From assembly GCA_947034895.1 (NCBI GenBank), contig OX344762.1, positions 46,851,087 to 46,915,086 on the forward strand: DNA of 64,000 bases, written 5' to 3'. Within the stretch, counting starts at the first letter, position 1, and the number at the start of each line of letters is the position of its first letter. The notes below the pieces were generated by a model, which ran no database searches, was not told where the DNA came from, and was given only the letters and a program-made list of their open reading frames with translations. The DNA comes from Rhytidiadelphus loreus. Lineage: Eukaryota > Streptophyta > Bryopsida > Hypnales > Hylocomiaceae. This document shows, in pieces, positions 1 to 12,052 of the stretch. A program made the translations under genes and the position numbers.

Positions 1-639
1 CTTTATACGAAGTATTTTAACATTATAATAAGTCATTAGAATTGAAGTATTTAACTTTTTTTCCTATTCACAAAACGGTCTTTGGTTTTCAATGAAGGTG
101 TCTTAAAGCATTACTTTATCCTACTCATATTAAAGGTTTGTGTCAAATAAATCATGTTCAAATTTGAACCTATGGACCACCTTTGCATATAATTGTACAC
201 TTTAGGAATCATGAATAAGTCAAAAAAACATTCTCTACATCGCATTGGCTACTGACTTCTTGTTGCAATATATATTGTTTTGCAATTAGAAAAGAGGTAC
301 AAATCATTTTATGGGGATTTGAGTATATAAGCTAATAGGTTTAGGGTCTTCACCTCTTCTGAAGCAAATATGAGGTCCTCATCCACCAAGATTAAGAACT
401 TCCTATTCTTGCCAAGTACAAATCATTAATGGATAATTATCTTTTAAATTTTAAATTTTTTTTTTTTTTAATATATTATGAGCTTCTAAAATTGTTGTCT
501 GATGGAGTTATTAAGATATGATAATGTAGATGAGCTCTAATGAGGTCCCCATTCAATAGGTATTCCTATTCCTATTCATATCAATTTCAATGTCAAGCTT
601 GCCTTTGCATTTTATAGAAATTATTGCAAGAAGATTGAT
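1..639. other. AT-rich flank, no gene seen
   Basis: AT-rich sequence with no convincing coding stretch. It may include the 5' part of the MULE copy that follows, but I found no clear terminal inverted repeat. Confidence 0.5.
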
Positions 640-3600
640 TTGTATATTGCAATTGCAATTATGGTGCACATCAGGGTTACAAGCACAAGAAGAGCACATC
701 TTTATAAAATCACAAGAGACACGTATACTTTGCATTTAGAGAAGACTTGCAAGCAAGCTATTATTATTTTGTTGGACTTGCACCACCTCACAATGGCCGA
801 TAAAGTATCAAAGCTCTTCAAAGGCCACCATTGTGATAACATGGAGGATATAGACTTTATAGTTGGTTCTACCAGTGGACATACTCCACAGTTGAATCAT
901 TATGACATTACAGACGTTGAAAATGATTTATTATGGAATGATAAAGATTCCATTACATCAGAGAAGGAAGACAGTAATATACAGCTACAAATGGTCGGGG
1001 AAGCATTCATAGACTACCGTGCTAATGTAAAACCTGTGTCGCAAATGATTGAAGTTAGTGATGATGAAGAAGAATTACATATTCCTGAGAGGGAAATTAG
1101 TTTGATTTGTGCATTGGCTGAGAGTGTCCAACATCCACCTATTAGACCATTTAATTGAGAAGATTTGATTTGGAAGGCTCATAGGACTACTAGTCAAGGG
1201 ATTTATCAAGACTCTAAGATTGCTATCATTCCATGGAGCCGGCTAGAGGATTTTGTAGCTGGAGAGCAAAACAACGAGAATTTTCCTTGGAAATTTACCA
1301 AGGAGACTCTGAAGGTCAACAAACCTGGCACTTTGCTCAAACTTCGAGCAAATAGTGGCTCTTAAGTGATTAGGTACGACTTCATTTATTGTTTTCTAGA
1401 CCACATGAATTTATTCACTATAAGAACATTAATAATACTTTTGCTATTATATATTTGATGGATTCTTTGGCACACATAAATACACTTGTAGTTTAAACAA
1501 TTCCTTCCTACATCTATGTTTTTTTTACTTATATGCTCACATTCATAATGGTAGCATTGAAATGTACTAAGTGTTTTCAACAATCACGTACTCTTATCTC
1601 TTCAAAACACTTACATACAAGCTAACCAATTTTTTTGCATTGGATTCTTATTGATGATTTCACTCAAGTACTAAAAACTTTTTGAAACTAGTGGTTGAAA
1701 GTGAAAATAAATATATGAAACACATTAAAATTTCAAATGAAACATCCATGGCACAAATGTAGTACAATGTAAGAATTCAACAAACCAAAACTTCTTAAGT
1801 TTTAGTTTTCTTTTCTTTAACATATGATAGGAAAATAATTATATGGGTAAGTTATAGGAAGGTGATTTCTAGATAATTTTTTATTTTAGAAAATTTCAAA
1901 TTTGGAGTTCTAAGAGTTCATAGATTCATAATTTTTCACAAAAGAATTTGGTTCCATAGATTTCTCTTATTTGTTTTTTAACTACATTTAAGAATTACAG
2001 AACTTAGCATTTTCTATGATGGTAGAAATGCCTTAAGCACTTTAAAATAGCAATTCCAGCTACATGTATTACCTGTGAAATATTATGCATTTTATGTACC
2101 AAGAATTTGGGTAAGAAAATATATACAAATTAGATAATGACGTGATTCTTTGAAATGTTAAACCAGAATGGAAAACAAAAGTATTTTTTGAAGACCTATA
2201 ACTAGGGATTGAATTTGGTATGACAATATCAATGATAATTCCACTATTCTACATTTGAATTTTGTTTTTTCAACTCATCTTTTGACTTTTTTGTACAAAT
2301 ATAGGTGTCACTTTGGTCCGGAAGACTATTCTGGATTAGTTTCCCATGACATGGAAGCCTTATTACATTCTATCCAAATAAAGCGCAAGAAGATGGTAGA
2401 AAAAACAAAGCGAAGAGGCAAGAAAGTCATCCCTGAATACGACGTGTTTTGAGTACAAAATTCCGTAGGAGGCAAAAAGAAGCGCATAGGAAAGAGTAAA
2501 TCTAGAATGTCTATCAAGCGTGGGTGCCAACGGTCTTTCATTGTCAAACAAGTGTACTTGGACAACAATATTTGCCTAATTATCTACTACCAGATTGAAC
2601 ATATCAACAACAAGGGAGAATATTGTCACAGAAGTACTATAGGAGGATTCCGTTATGCTATGGGTAGTACTCTCTCTAATGACATGAAAAGGTGTTTGTC
2701 TACAATGTTGAGCTTAGGACAATCACCATCCCAAGTGATGGCCCAACATAAAGCAGATGTACGTGAGATGGCGATTTTAAACATGCCTATTACTCGAGAC
2801 ACGTTTGTAATGCCCCATGATGTATGCAACTTGTCTAACAAGCGAGCGACAGAACTTTGGCAGAAGCACCCGAATGATCCTGTGAGTGTAAGCATGTGGG
2901 TGAAAGAAAATTCAACAAGTGTTTTTTACTACAAGGAACATACATTGCTAGACTTGAATATAGCATTTCAAGATGATGCTCCATTTGTGCTAGGAATACG
3001 AACAGAGTGGCAATTTGAAATGATGGTGAAACACGGCCAAGGAAGTGCATTGGCATTTGATGCTACATTTGGTACTTCCGAAACAAGGGTAAGCTATCAT
3101 ATGTTAGAGTAAAGTTCTTTATCTTTTTGTATATTATAAATGATTAAGAATTCAATGTTTACTTGTTTGAAAAATTATTACAGTCCTTCATGATCGTGAT
3201 GTAGTATCCACTATACACAATTATGGTCTTTGATGAATGGCAAAATGGAATACCAGTTGGTTTCTTTATTATCTCAAGAACATGTGAGAAAGATTTGCAA
3301 ACCGTTCTACAAGAACTCAAAGACAGAGTGCAATCTGAGGCTCCAGGGTGGGCACCAAGCTCTATCATAGTAGACAATGCACAAGCTGAGATAAACATTC
3401 TTGGGTTAGTTTTACAAACTTTTTTCATTCCTACCAAATATTTCATTGTGCCCATTCCGTAAAAGACTTTTCTTTTGTTCTAACTTGCCTTTTTTATTCA
3501 CAATTGTAATGCAGATCTTTGTGGCCTGAGGCAAGGATATTTTTGTGTCTTTGGCATGTTCGGAAGAGTTGGGCTAAGAATGCAGTGAAGAAAATCAAGA

Positions 3601-4644
3601 CAGTTGGAGAAAGAACGTTCATTCTCAAAGCATTAGAAGATATAATGTATGGCAAGGGAATGTCAAATGACAACTCTCCAATTCAGTGGGCACAACAACA
3701 ACTACACAATCTTGCTTCAACACAACATGTTGCAGCAGTATTCATGAAGTATATAGCAGACCATTGGCGTGGCAAAGCTGAAATGTGGTGTACCAAGTAT
3801 CGTAGCATTCTTCATGCTGGTCAAAATACCAATGCAGCTATTGAATCCTATCATGGAAATTTGAAGAGCATTCTACACTCTACAAAGGAAAAATTTAACG
3901 GTAGATGTATAGATTGGTTAATCTACCATTTGGTTGGGGATGTTCTATCACATTATTGGTACAATGTGCATTTGAAGAAGTTTGGATATGTAAGAAATAC
4001 TCGACAGAAGTTCATAGTAGTATCTGCCATCATTCGTGCAAAGTCCGTTCCGGACTCACATGTTCTGTTCTATCCATATGGTGATGATGTGGCTTTGGTG
4101 GCATCAGTGAACAACAAACCAAAGGTTTGGACAGTGCACTCCCCTGAAACATTCAGTTAAAGTCTTCAAAATGCTACATCCAGACATAGAAGATGGACTC
4201 ATTGTTAGGAAAGTTGGAGCTCGACATGGAGTCGACAAAGACACCCCTTTGTCAAAGGATTTATCCTCATCACTTGGTGAGCATTGTGCTATAGAACTTC
4301 CAATCTTCATTGATGATGATGTAGAAGCAATAGATATTCGATCTACTGAAGAGGAGCCTATTGTCTCTAAGGAGAAAGATCATAAAGTTTGTAGGGTAGT
4401 TCGGTCTAATCCTCATGTTCTTTTCAAAGATCTATTAGCTTTAGCAAATGAGCATAATTTGCATGATCATTTGATAGCTGATCTTCAAGCCATTCGAGGG
4501 AAGTATAAGGGTATGGTTGCACGGGGGGTAGCCAACGTAGGAGGGTTCAACAGTACTTTGTCCTTCCCTGAATTGCCTGGTGATAATAGTTTAATACGAC
4601 GCAAGAGATTTCTAGAACCAAAGTCGAAGAGAGGTAAAAGTTAG
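640..4644 (+). pseudogene. Degenerate MULE-type (Mutator-like) transposase
   Basis: The remnant reads in five pieces: 640-1365, about 2305-3088, 3205-3404, 3515-4160 and 4156-4644. The three middle pieces join through good GT-AG introns (3089-3204 and 3405-3514). The DDE residues of a MULE transposase domain are visible: Asp at 3059-3061 (LAFDATFG), Asp at 3373-3375 (IIVDNAQAE) and Glu at 3843-3845 (NAAIESYHGNLK). The family's C-x-x-H element is also present (LCLWHVRKSW, about 3548). Breaks: in-frame TGA at 1156-1158 and 2450-2452, and a stop at 4158-4160. At 4155 the text jumps from the tryptophan-rich lead-in of a SWIM finger straight to VKVFKMLHP in another frame, so the CxC...CxH core seems deleted. 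Such a protein would bind terminal inverted repeats and excise the element. I could not delimit those repeats. It is a dead transposon copy, not a domesticated FAR1-type gene. Confidence 0.82.
1366..2304. other. AT-rich gap inside the MULE remnant
   Basis: This stretch separates the first coding piece from the piece starting at the acceptor near 2304. It could be a long intron or later insertion. No coding signal was seen. Confidence 0.4.
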
Positions 4645-6450
4645 TTTGTCACTGACAACATGGTATATATGCACAAGTTTAGCCTCAATGTTATATGTCT
4701 CCAAATGTTATATGTAGACACTATTTTAAAGCGGATGAAGCCATACATTCTTATTAAATTCTAAAGCAATCAAGTGCATTAAATTCATTTGTGAATTAAA
4801 TGCAAAGAATTTAAAAAAATAGAAAGATCCACATTATGCTACGTGCTTACTAAAATAACTTCATGCTTAGAATTTGTTCTTTTGAATCCTATCTTAGAAG
4901 CAAGACGAATTCAATTTTGTCTTTTGTACTATACATAGTTGAATTCAAAAAAAATTAAAGAAAGAAAATTATAGAGTTTTCATTATGTTAATTTTTCCAA
5001 ACTTTCAATTGAACTCTTACATAAAAATTTATTAGAATTCATTTTTTTTACTACAAAGAATTCCAATTAATCCCTAAAGGACCCAAAAATTGAGTTTGGG
5101 CTTTTTTAGAATTGAAGCAGTCTTCATTGATTTAATGATTTTGATTTTTTAGATGAAATTCTTATGGTGGATGAAACTCATTATAATGTATATGTGAAGC
5201 TTTGTTTCATGTCATTCCATTAAATATTGTAAAGGTTGGAATTATTTTTACTTTTAACTTTATACCAAGTAGCAAAAAATGATATTTAAAAAAATAAAAA
5301 AATAAATTTGGAGATAGAATAAATTGATACCTATTCATAAATATATGAACTATCCAATTCCAAATAGTGAGTAAAATTTATATGAGTTTTATTTTGGAGA
5401 TAATGAGTGTAGAAAGAACATATGAAGTTCTTTCTTGCTCTGAAAAATTGAAATTAAAATTAAAAAGATTTATTGTTTAATAGAGCATTTTCACCATTGG
5501 GATTAACAATTATTAATTTTTAGTAGAAGTCATAAGCAAATTATTTTTTTCATTTTATTCAATACCATCAAACAAGATGATGGTATTTTCCCATAAATGT
5601 TAGAAGATAGAATTTCACTTTTTAGAAGAGCTAGAAAAGCCTACAGTTTAAAGTTTAGGCATATTTAACTTTCAATTGGTGGAGATATTCCCTCTAAAAT
5701 TTTGTAACAATGTATTTGAATAAGTCAACCAAAGGATTCTGAGATTGGATTTGTTAAAAAAACAAATATTGGTGAAGATTTCGACTTTGCTTTAGGGATG
5801 AGTAGTACTTAAAAAGTATTGTTTTTGTTGCCAACTTGAAATTTCATTGCCAAAAAGAAATAAGATACAACCAATCACAAGTGGCTTGGCAAAAAGAGTG
5901 AATACTTAAGAAGTATTTTAAATGGAATTTCAAGTATAACTTTTGATGGTTCCATTATCTGAATGTCAAAAAATATAATTGCTTTTCATGTTTGCTGTAG
6001 ATGAAGGACAGGGTCGGCGGAAAATAATTATATTTAAGAATGCCAAAAAATAAATAAAATGGAAGAAAAAAATTGCCAAATTCAGAAAGAATTAAATGAT
6101 CAAGTTCTTATAAAAAAATAAAATTTCCAAATTAAGTCAAAACGTTCAAAGACAATGTACAATGAAGTAAATTTTCAACCCTAAACTAAAGGAATTTCTA
6201 CTTTAACACTTAGTGAGAATGGACGGTGGAGAGGTTGTTTTTATAATAAAATACCTTATTCCTTATGAATCCTCAAAAGTTATGGGATAATTTGAAGATT
6301 GAGCTCCTACTAATCCTAACCATTAATATATCCCACATGGATTACTTTACCTCCTACCATCCAATTTGTATAAAGATCTTATCTTCCTCAACTTCACACA
6401 CATCCAAGTAAGTCATTTTTGAGTTAGGGTGACAAACTTTTTGAATATTC
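4645..6450. other. AT-rich DNA, no gene seen
   Basis: Very AT-rich, with many homopolymer A and T runs and stops in all frames. It may contain the 3' non-coding end of the MULE copy. Nothing else is recognisable. Confidence 0.5.
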
Positions 6451-6611
6451 TTCATAATAATGTTGAATTTCCAAATCTTTCAATTTTAAAGGGCCGATTG
6501 TGCCTTTCATCTACGGTATTGAAACCCACCTGACTTTCGATGGTTACATGACACTCTGCACGCCCAGAACTTGGCAAGGCGATCTCGCTAAAGGCCCGGA
6601 CGTCAACAGGC

Positions 6612-6682
6612 AAGGACGGAACGAGAAGGACGGAACGAACAGGACGGAACGAGAAGGATGGAACGAACAGGACGAGCAGGGC
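6612..6682 (+). repeat. 14-bp tandem repeat (GGACGGAACGA type)
   Basis: Four 14-bp units alternate between GGACGGAACGAGAA and GGACGGAACGAACA, so the higher-order period is 28 bp. One unit has a C-to-T change and a partial fifth follows. The patch is much more GC-rich than its flanks. Both strands are open through it, but the peptides are low-complexity repeats and I do not call a gene. Confidence 0.8.
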
Positions 6683-6744
6683 ACAAGCTGCAAAAAGGGG
6701 TCTGACACGCAAGAAGCAGGCCCCATAGAGTACCCCCCTTATTA

Positions 6745-7515
6745 GATATTTTAGATTAGGTGAGATTTTTGTAATAAATCCAAAAAGTATCTTTTTTTTT
6801 ATATATAATGGAGATTCTAGTTTACTAAGTAAAGTTTGTATTTTCCATATGATATCCCAAAGATGCTAGTTCACGTGGACACGCTATTTTTCAGTTAGGT
6901 GACTTTATGACATGTGGACGGTGAAGTAGAAGTGCTAGAAGAATACCTTTCTTGTTTCATGAACTTCTTCATTTCTCTGTGCTCTTATGTTTCTTGATTT
7001 GTTGTACTTCAATGTTTCTTATGCTTCTTGTACTTCTTCGTTTCTTTGTGATTGTAAGTTTTTTGGCTTTGTCCTTGGACGGAGACTATGCCATCGACTC
7101 TGCGTCTCACGAGGGTTTTGAAAACAAGGGTTTTGACAATGAGGGATCGGAAGGGTGCACCACCTACACCAGAGAATTTTCTACCAAAATTTTCTTTCAG
7201 AGGCGAGCAATTAAGCAGAATTGGGGTTCTTTTGTTATGTCTTAGATTGATCATGTATGGAAACATGGAGTTCAATGAGGATGAAGCTAAGGCCGATTAC
7301 TCTCTTTTCATGGAAAACTTGTCTTTGATTTACCTCAAGTAGAGACAAACATTTGACTCGCTTCCTATTTGGATTGCTATTAAGTTTTTTTGGTTCAATT
7401 TTGAGTTGATTGCTCAAATGCAATTTCAAGGAGAATATCAAAAACGTCTATTTGGGGGAACATATCGTTTGGCTTTGTACTTGGGGATTTGTGCAAGTTT
7501 CATCTGACAGGTTTT
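6745..7515. other. Relic DNA before the LTR candidate
   Basis: Short open stretches occur at 6952-7245 and 7088-7342, continuing in frame past a stop to about 7500. They read like a decayed transposon coding region, possibly a retroelement gag-like end. No domain could be named. Confidence 0.3.
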
Positions 7516-7537
7516 TGTCACGGATGCCAAGAATCTA

Positions 7538-7680
7538 GAAGTTTCTAGAAGATTTTAAAAAGTCCTAGAAGGTTCTAGAATGTTCTTAATAGATCTAGAA
7601 GATTCTATAGACTTGCTAGATAATTCTAATAGACTCAAATGACTCTAAAAGTGTCTAGAAGATTTTAGAAGGTTCTAGAA
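7538..7680 (+). promoter_or_regulatory. Cluster of perfect heat-shock elements
   Basis: Three arrays match the nGAAnnTTCnnGAAn rule exactly: 7538-7550, 7568-7585 (four pentamers, GAAGGTTCTAGAATGTTC) and 7668-7680. Several imperfect GAA/TTC pairs lie between them. The nearest TATA box is about 155 bp downstream. In plants, such sites bind heat-shock factors. Confidence 0.7.
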
Positions 7681-7833
7681 GAACTTGAAAGCTTCCAACA
7701 CAGCTTACCTAGCGGCCGCCAGTCTTGAAGAAGCTTTTGGTACAGCTCACCTAACGGCCACCGACCTCAAGGAAGCTTCTTAGGCTCCTTCTCAAGCTTG
7801 TCAAAGAAGCTCCTAGAACCTCGAGACTTTAGG

Positions 7834-7842
7834 TATATATAG
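7834..7842 (+). promoter_or_regulatory. TATA box of the LTR-like promoter
   Basis: TATATATAG lies downstream of the heat-shock elements and upstream of a CT-rich leader, the expected place for an LTR promoter. Transcription is not shown by sequence alone. Confidence 0.5.
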
Positions 7843-8053
7843 GAGTCGAGACTAAGAGGCTCCTTAGTCTCAACAACTCACTCTTTGGTCTTAGTCTCTT
7901 AGATCTTGTTCTAACTTCTTGTTCTAGTATTATTTCACAACAACCCTCTTTTGGAATACTATTCTAGTAGTCTCTATTTGAAAAATATTCTTCACATCTC
8001 TGTCAATGATCTTTGTTTCAATTACCTCGTCTTGTCCGAGTCCATCCATAACA

Positions 8054-8850
8054 ATTTTAGTTCTAAAACATGAAGCCCTAAATTTTACTACTGGGAACTT
8101 GGAGCTTTGAAACTTATTGCAATTGTATTTTTGACCTAATTCTATTTGAAACCTTGTTCAAATTCTTTGTTGCTGTGAAGTAAGTGTATGGAAGATCGGT
8201 AGCATCTTCACTGCTATGGTGGTGCTCTAGACCTTGCGAAGAAGTAGAAGTTGGTGGAAGACAAGATGTTCAAATTGAAGAATAAGAATAAGAGTAAGAA
8301 TGTGCACAGCATACACTAGTCCGTACAAAATACCGGGTCAAAGCACAAAACAAAGGACCCCAAAGTTGCTCAAAAGGTTTGCATTCGTGAATTGTGAGAT
8401 TGTTCACTACTTTTGATTGATTGTTGCAAACACTGTGACGGACCCTAAACCCTAAATGCTAAATTATTGTTCGCAAAAAAAGGAAGAAGAGGCTCTGAGG
8501 GAGAAGGAATTGAATGAGTTGTTCAAAATGATCATAAGTTAGTCTAAGGATCTAGTTGGTATGCTAGCTGTGTTGCTGTAGTAGAAATTTCACTTGGGAA
8601 CAAAAAACCAAGGAATATCCTAGTGGTGGTTCTTTTATTTGCGGAAAGGTCAAGTAGTCTATCATTTTGTATCTAAGGTCACTTTTACGTAGGATTATCA
8701 CTCAATTTTGTAAATAATTGTATAAAAATTCTTTATTAATGTATTGGTGTGTGGTATATTTGTATTCACGGTCTTGACCTATATGAATAACAGTCCATAA
8801 CCCATAGAAAATATCTATAAACTTATAGTCACAGTCTTGTACTAGAGTTT
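8054..8850. other. Relic DNA after the LTR candidate
   Basis: A short lysine- and glutamate-rich open stretch occurs near 8465-8580 but is broken by stops. It may be degenerate retroelement interior. A telomere-like CCCTAAACCCTAAA lies near 8442. Nothing else is recognisable. Confidence 0.3.
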
Positions 8851-8855
8851 CTAAT

Positions 8856-11251
8856 GTCAAATAGTCCAAGATATGTCAATTAGTCATGGCTCCTGTTCTA
8901 TCGATTTAATCACATACACAGTACACATATAGGTATATTTTTGGTGTACATAAACACCTTTGTAAATTCTTTAATTACTTCTTCAAGTTTAATTCATTGT
9001 CAATTGGTCCAGTTATTGTTTAATTTAGCCTAATTACTACTTATGCAGGGATGCAAATATCAAAGTCTGTAATTGTCAAATTGTCTCAGTATGCAGAGCA
9101 TGCAAAGGGTAAGGAGTGAATCCTTTAATTATTTAGTCAAATAGTCTTGTTGATTCTTCTTTTGAACTCCTCTATTCACAGTATGTCTATTGGACCAAGT
9201 TCCACACTTATATTAACTACATAACAAGCTCCCTAATTATTCCTAAGTTTGTCAAATAGTCATTTGTCAATTGGTCTTTCTATACCCAACTAATTTATCT
9301 ATCTCTAACAAATGGTCAATTCATCCAAGTTTTCACACAAACAATTACAATTTTAACAAAGTTAACTGCTAATTGGTCGAATAGTTGTGTGCATGGTCAA
9401 ATAATCATATGTCAATTAGACTTGTTTATGCTAACACCACAGGCAAAACGTATGTGTGATGGTAATCAATTTGGCCAATTTCCCACACAAGGTTAGAATA
9501 TAAACCACACACAAAAATTTCGTACATGACAAATTGTCAAATTGGCCAAGGTCTTGCATCAATTCACAATGAGGAACACACATAGATTCTATTCTATAAC
9601 ATGAAATTGAGCTCCTTATACCTGCACTTGTTGTTCTCACACAACTTTGTCAATTAGTCACCTCAATTTAAACACCATAAATTGACCATTTGTCTTACAT
9701 TAATTTCCATTATAACTGTAAATCATTTTAATACAAATTTCTCCAGACCATTTGACTACAACGACAACCGAACACAATCATTAAGTCAGTTAGACATACA
9801 TAACCTTATTCATAAATCAGACAACTTAACATTCATTCATCATTAACTTATTTTGTCTATTGGACTAAAGACTAAAATTAGAAATCACAGCCAAGGCATA
9901 ACATTCATATTTCCTTCCTAGCTAAGACCATTTGACTTCTAATTCCAAAATTACTCATATAACTACATCAAGAAGTACCGATGCTATTTCAACAAAGGTT
10001 AATTGACTTGAATTTTAAAGAAGTATTTTCACTTCTAAACAAATTGGCTAGTAGACTCTTAGCTAAGATCACACTTGGTCCTTCACTGGCATCTTAAAGA
10101 AACTCAACATTTGTCTAATAGACTCAAATGATCAAGAGTTTAAATTATCACAATATAGGCCGTTACCAAATACGAATCACTGGCTAATTGACTTTATTAT
10201 AAATTTTGTCAATCATTGGCTACTGAGTAATGGACATGTTTAGCACCACTCCCTGGCTGCTATCAATAATAATAATTTATTGTCTATTTGACTATCACAA
10301 AATAATAATTATCCCGCCAATCTTTGGCTTAACTTGGTTTATAAACTTAATCACCAGGACAAATGAACTTTATAAATAGGGAGGTAGACTTTGGACCATT
10401 AGACAATTACAACATAAGAATTTTAATTTCCATTTCGAGCTTAGTTCAGTCAATTTCACTTACCAGTTGTTAATCTTTGTTGTTCATTCAGCCGTTGCTT
10501 CTGTCGATTGGTCCTCCAGCTCCATCCGTAGACAATTTGACTCCGCTTCACTTCCAAAATCGCAGTCAAATTGACAGTCACAGTTCTCACCGAACTTCGA
10601 TCCACACTTCAATTCGTCCTCAAGCTTTCTCCACGTTACTTACTTAACTTTGATGAGCTCCAGCGAGTTATCCTCTAGTTCCAACTATGGATCAATTGTC
10701 CTCGCTCAGCTCCCATAGTCTCAGTCAAATTGTCACTCATAGTTCTCACTGAACCTCGATCTACACTCAGATCAACAAAGCCACTCACTGACACAAAAGA
10801 CAATTTGACATACTTGCACAAACATATAAGACCAATTGACAGGCTCTCCCTCTTCTGCACAATAGACTTACAAAGTAGGAAACCCAAGAAACAACACCAA
10901 TCCCTGGCTAACAAATACAGAACAAGAACAAAGATAAAGCCAATCACTGGCTACACAGAGCATTAGACAAATAGACAAAATTTGCATTAAAGCTTGAAGG
11001 AATACACAAGTATAAAATCGGCAATGCAATCACTGCAAGCCTAAGAGAAAGCTGAAAATCGGCGGTCGATTAGTCTTTGTACCATTTTCTTGGTTGTAAC
11101 TACTTACACTAACTGCTTGGTCTATTAGTCCTCAACTGACCATAACTAATCCTAACGGATTGTCTAATTGTCATTTCGATAACTACCTGTCTATTTGTCC
11201 CAGTTCACACTCCGTTCTAGTTCTTAATTAACTTTTACTTGTCCAATTGTC
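8856..11251. repeat. Field of GWC-N5-GWC 11-bp motifs
   Basis: Thirty exact copies of G[A/T]C, five AT-rich bases, G[A/T]C occur here, about one per 80 bp. Starts: 8856, 8875, 8999, 9075, 9136, 9185, 9251, 9266, 9411, 9528, 9649, 9684, 9746, 9785, 9855, 9926, 10113, 10282, 10394, 10503, 10531, 10565, 10724, 10799, 10830, 10966, 11120, 11162, 11189 and 11241. Examples are GTCAAATAGTC, GTCTATTGGAC and GACCAATTGAC. The spacer is usually N-A-W-T-N, and all four GTC/GAC pairings occur. Spacing between copies is irregular, so this is not a simple tandem array. No gene is visible in the region. Confidence 0.75.
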
Positions 11252-11961
11252 TCCTTTTCCAAAAAGTATAAAAGAGAATTAAAAATTCTATCTACAGTTG
11301 GAATTTCATGGTACATATTAAGCAAGGTACATCATTTACCTAGCACTTCAAGTAGTTGTTTCTTGACAGGCCAAGTAGTTTTGATTCAAGCTTGTTCACC
11401 TATAGTTTATTCAATTCTTTTTGCTAAGTTGATTGATGTGGAGACTTGTTGGGAGAACAACAAGAAGCGTTTATGGACAACAATCATTAGATAGTAACAA
11501 TCACATGGTTGAAAAATGGCCAAAATGTTGCAAATCGAGCAATGTTACTAATGTTAACATTGCCCTCTCAGAAAAAGGTGAATAAAGACTTTCCTGTCAA
11601 ACTCTAATCTGATCATGTATACATGCCAAGTGGTGAGAGTATTTGTTAGTAAACTATTGTCAGGAAACTTTGTGTGGAAGTCTATACTCAAGAAATACAA
11701 GATTGGGGCCTTATTACTTAAATGCATGGATATGTTATCTTTGATTCTTAAGAAGTTGACCATGATGTTGTATGATGGAACAAACTTGTTGGATTGTTGA
11801 TATAAAATGGAGGAAATTTTACGAAAACATCATACTTAGCTATCATGTTCTTTGAAGTAGTTGGAGTATTCATTTCTTCTGCAATTATTTGGCTTATATT
11901 TGAATTTCAATTCAATTATTTGTTTTATCTATCTAACATTTTTTATTTTGTTTTGTAGGTT

Positions 11962-12052
11962 TATTTGTATATTTGTATATTTGTATATTTGTACATTTGT
12001 ATATTTGTATATTTGTATATTTGAACATTTGTATATTTGTATATTTGTATTG
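11962..12052 (+). repeat. 9-bp microsatellite (TTTGTATAT)n
   Basis: About ten head-to-tail copies of TTTGTATAT with single substitutions in three units (GTACAT, GAACAT). The array gives open frames on both strands that are purely repetitive, so no protein is called. Confidence 0.9.

Larger units (their letters stand above)
7516..8053 (+). mobile_element. Candidate solo LTR of a retrotransposon
   Basis: The segment starts TGTCACGG and ends CATAACA, so it has TGT...ACA termini. Its flanks are GTTTT and ATTTT, a near-match for a 5-bp target duplication. Inside, in promoter order, are a cluster of heat-shock elements (7538-7680), a duplicated block of about 42 bp (about 7699-7790, CAGCTCACCTAACGGCC type), a TATA box at 7834-7842 and then a transcribed-like leader. 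This is the layout of an LTR U3-R region. I found no second LTR and no clear primer-binding site, so the boundaries are inference. Confidence 0.45.
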
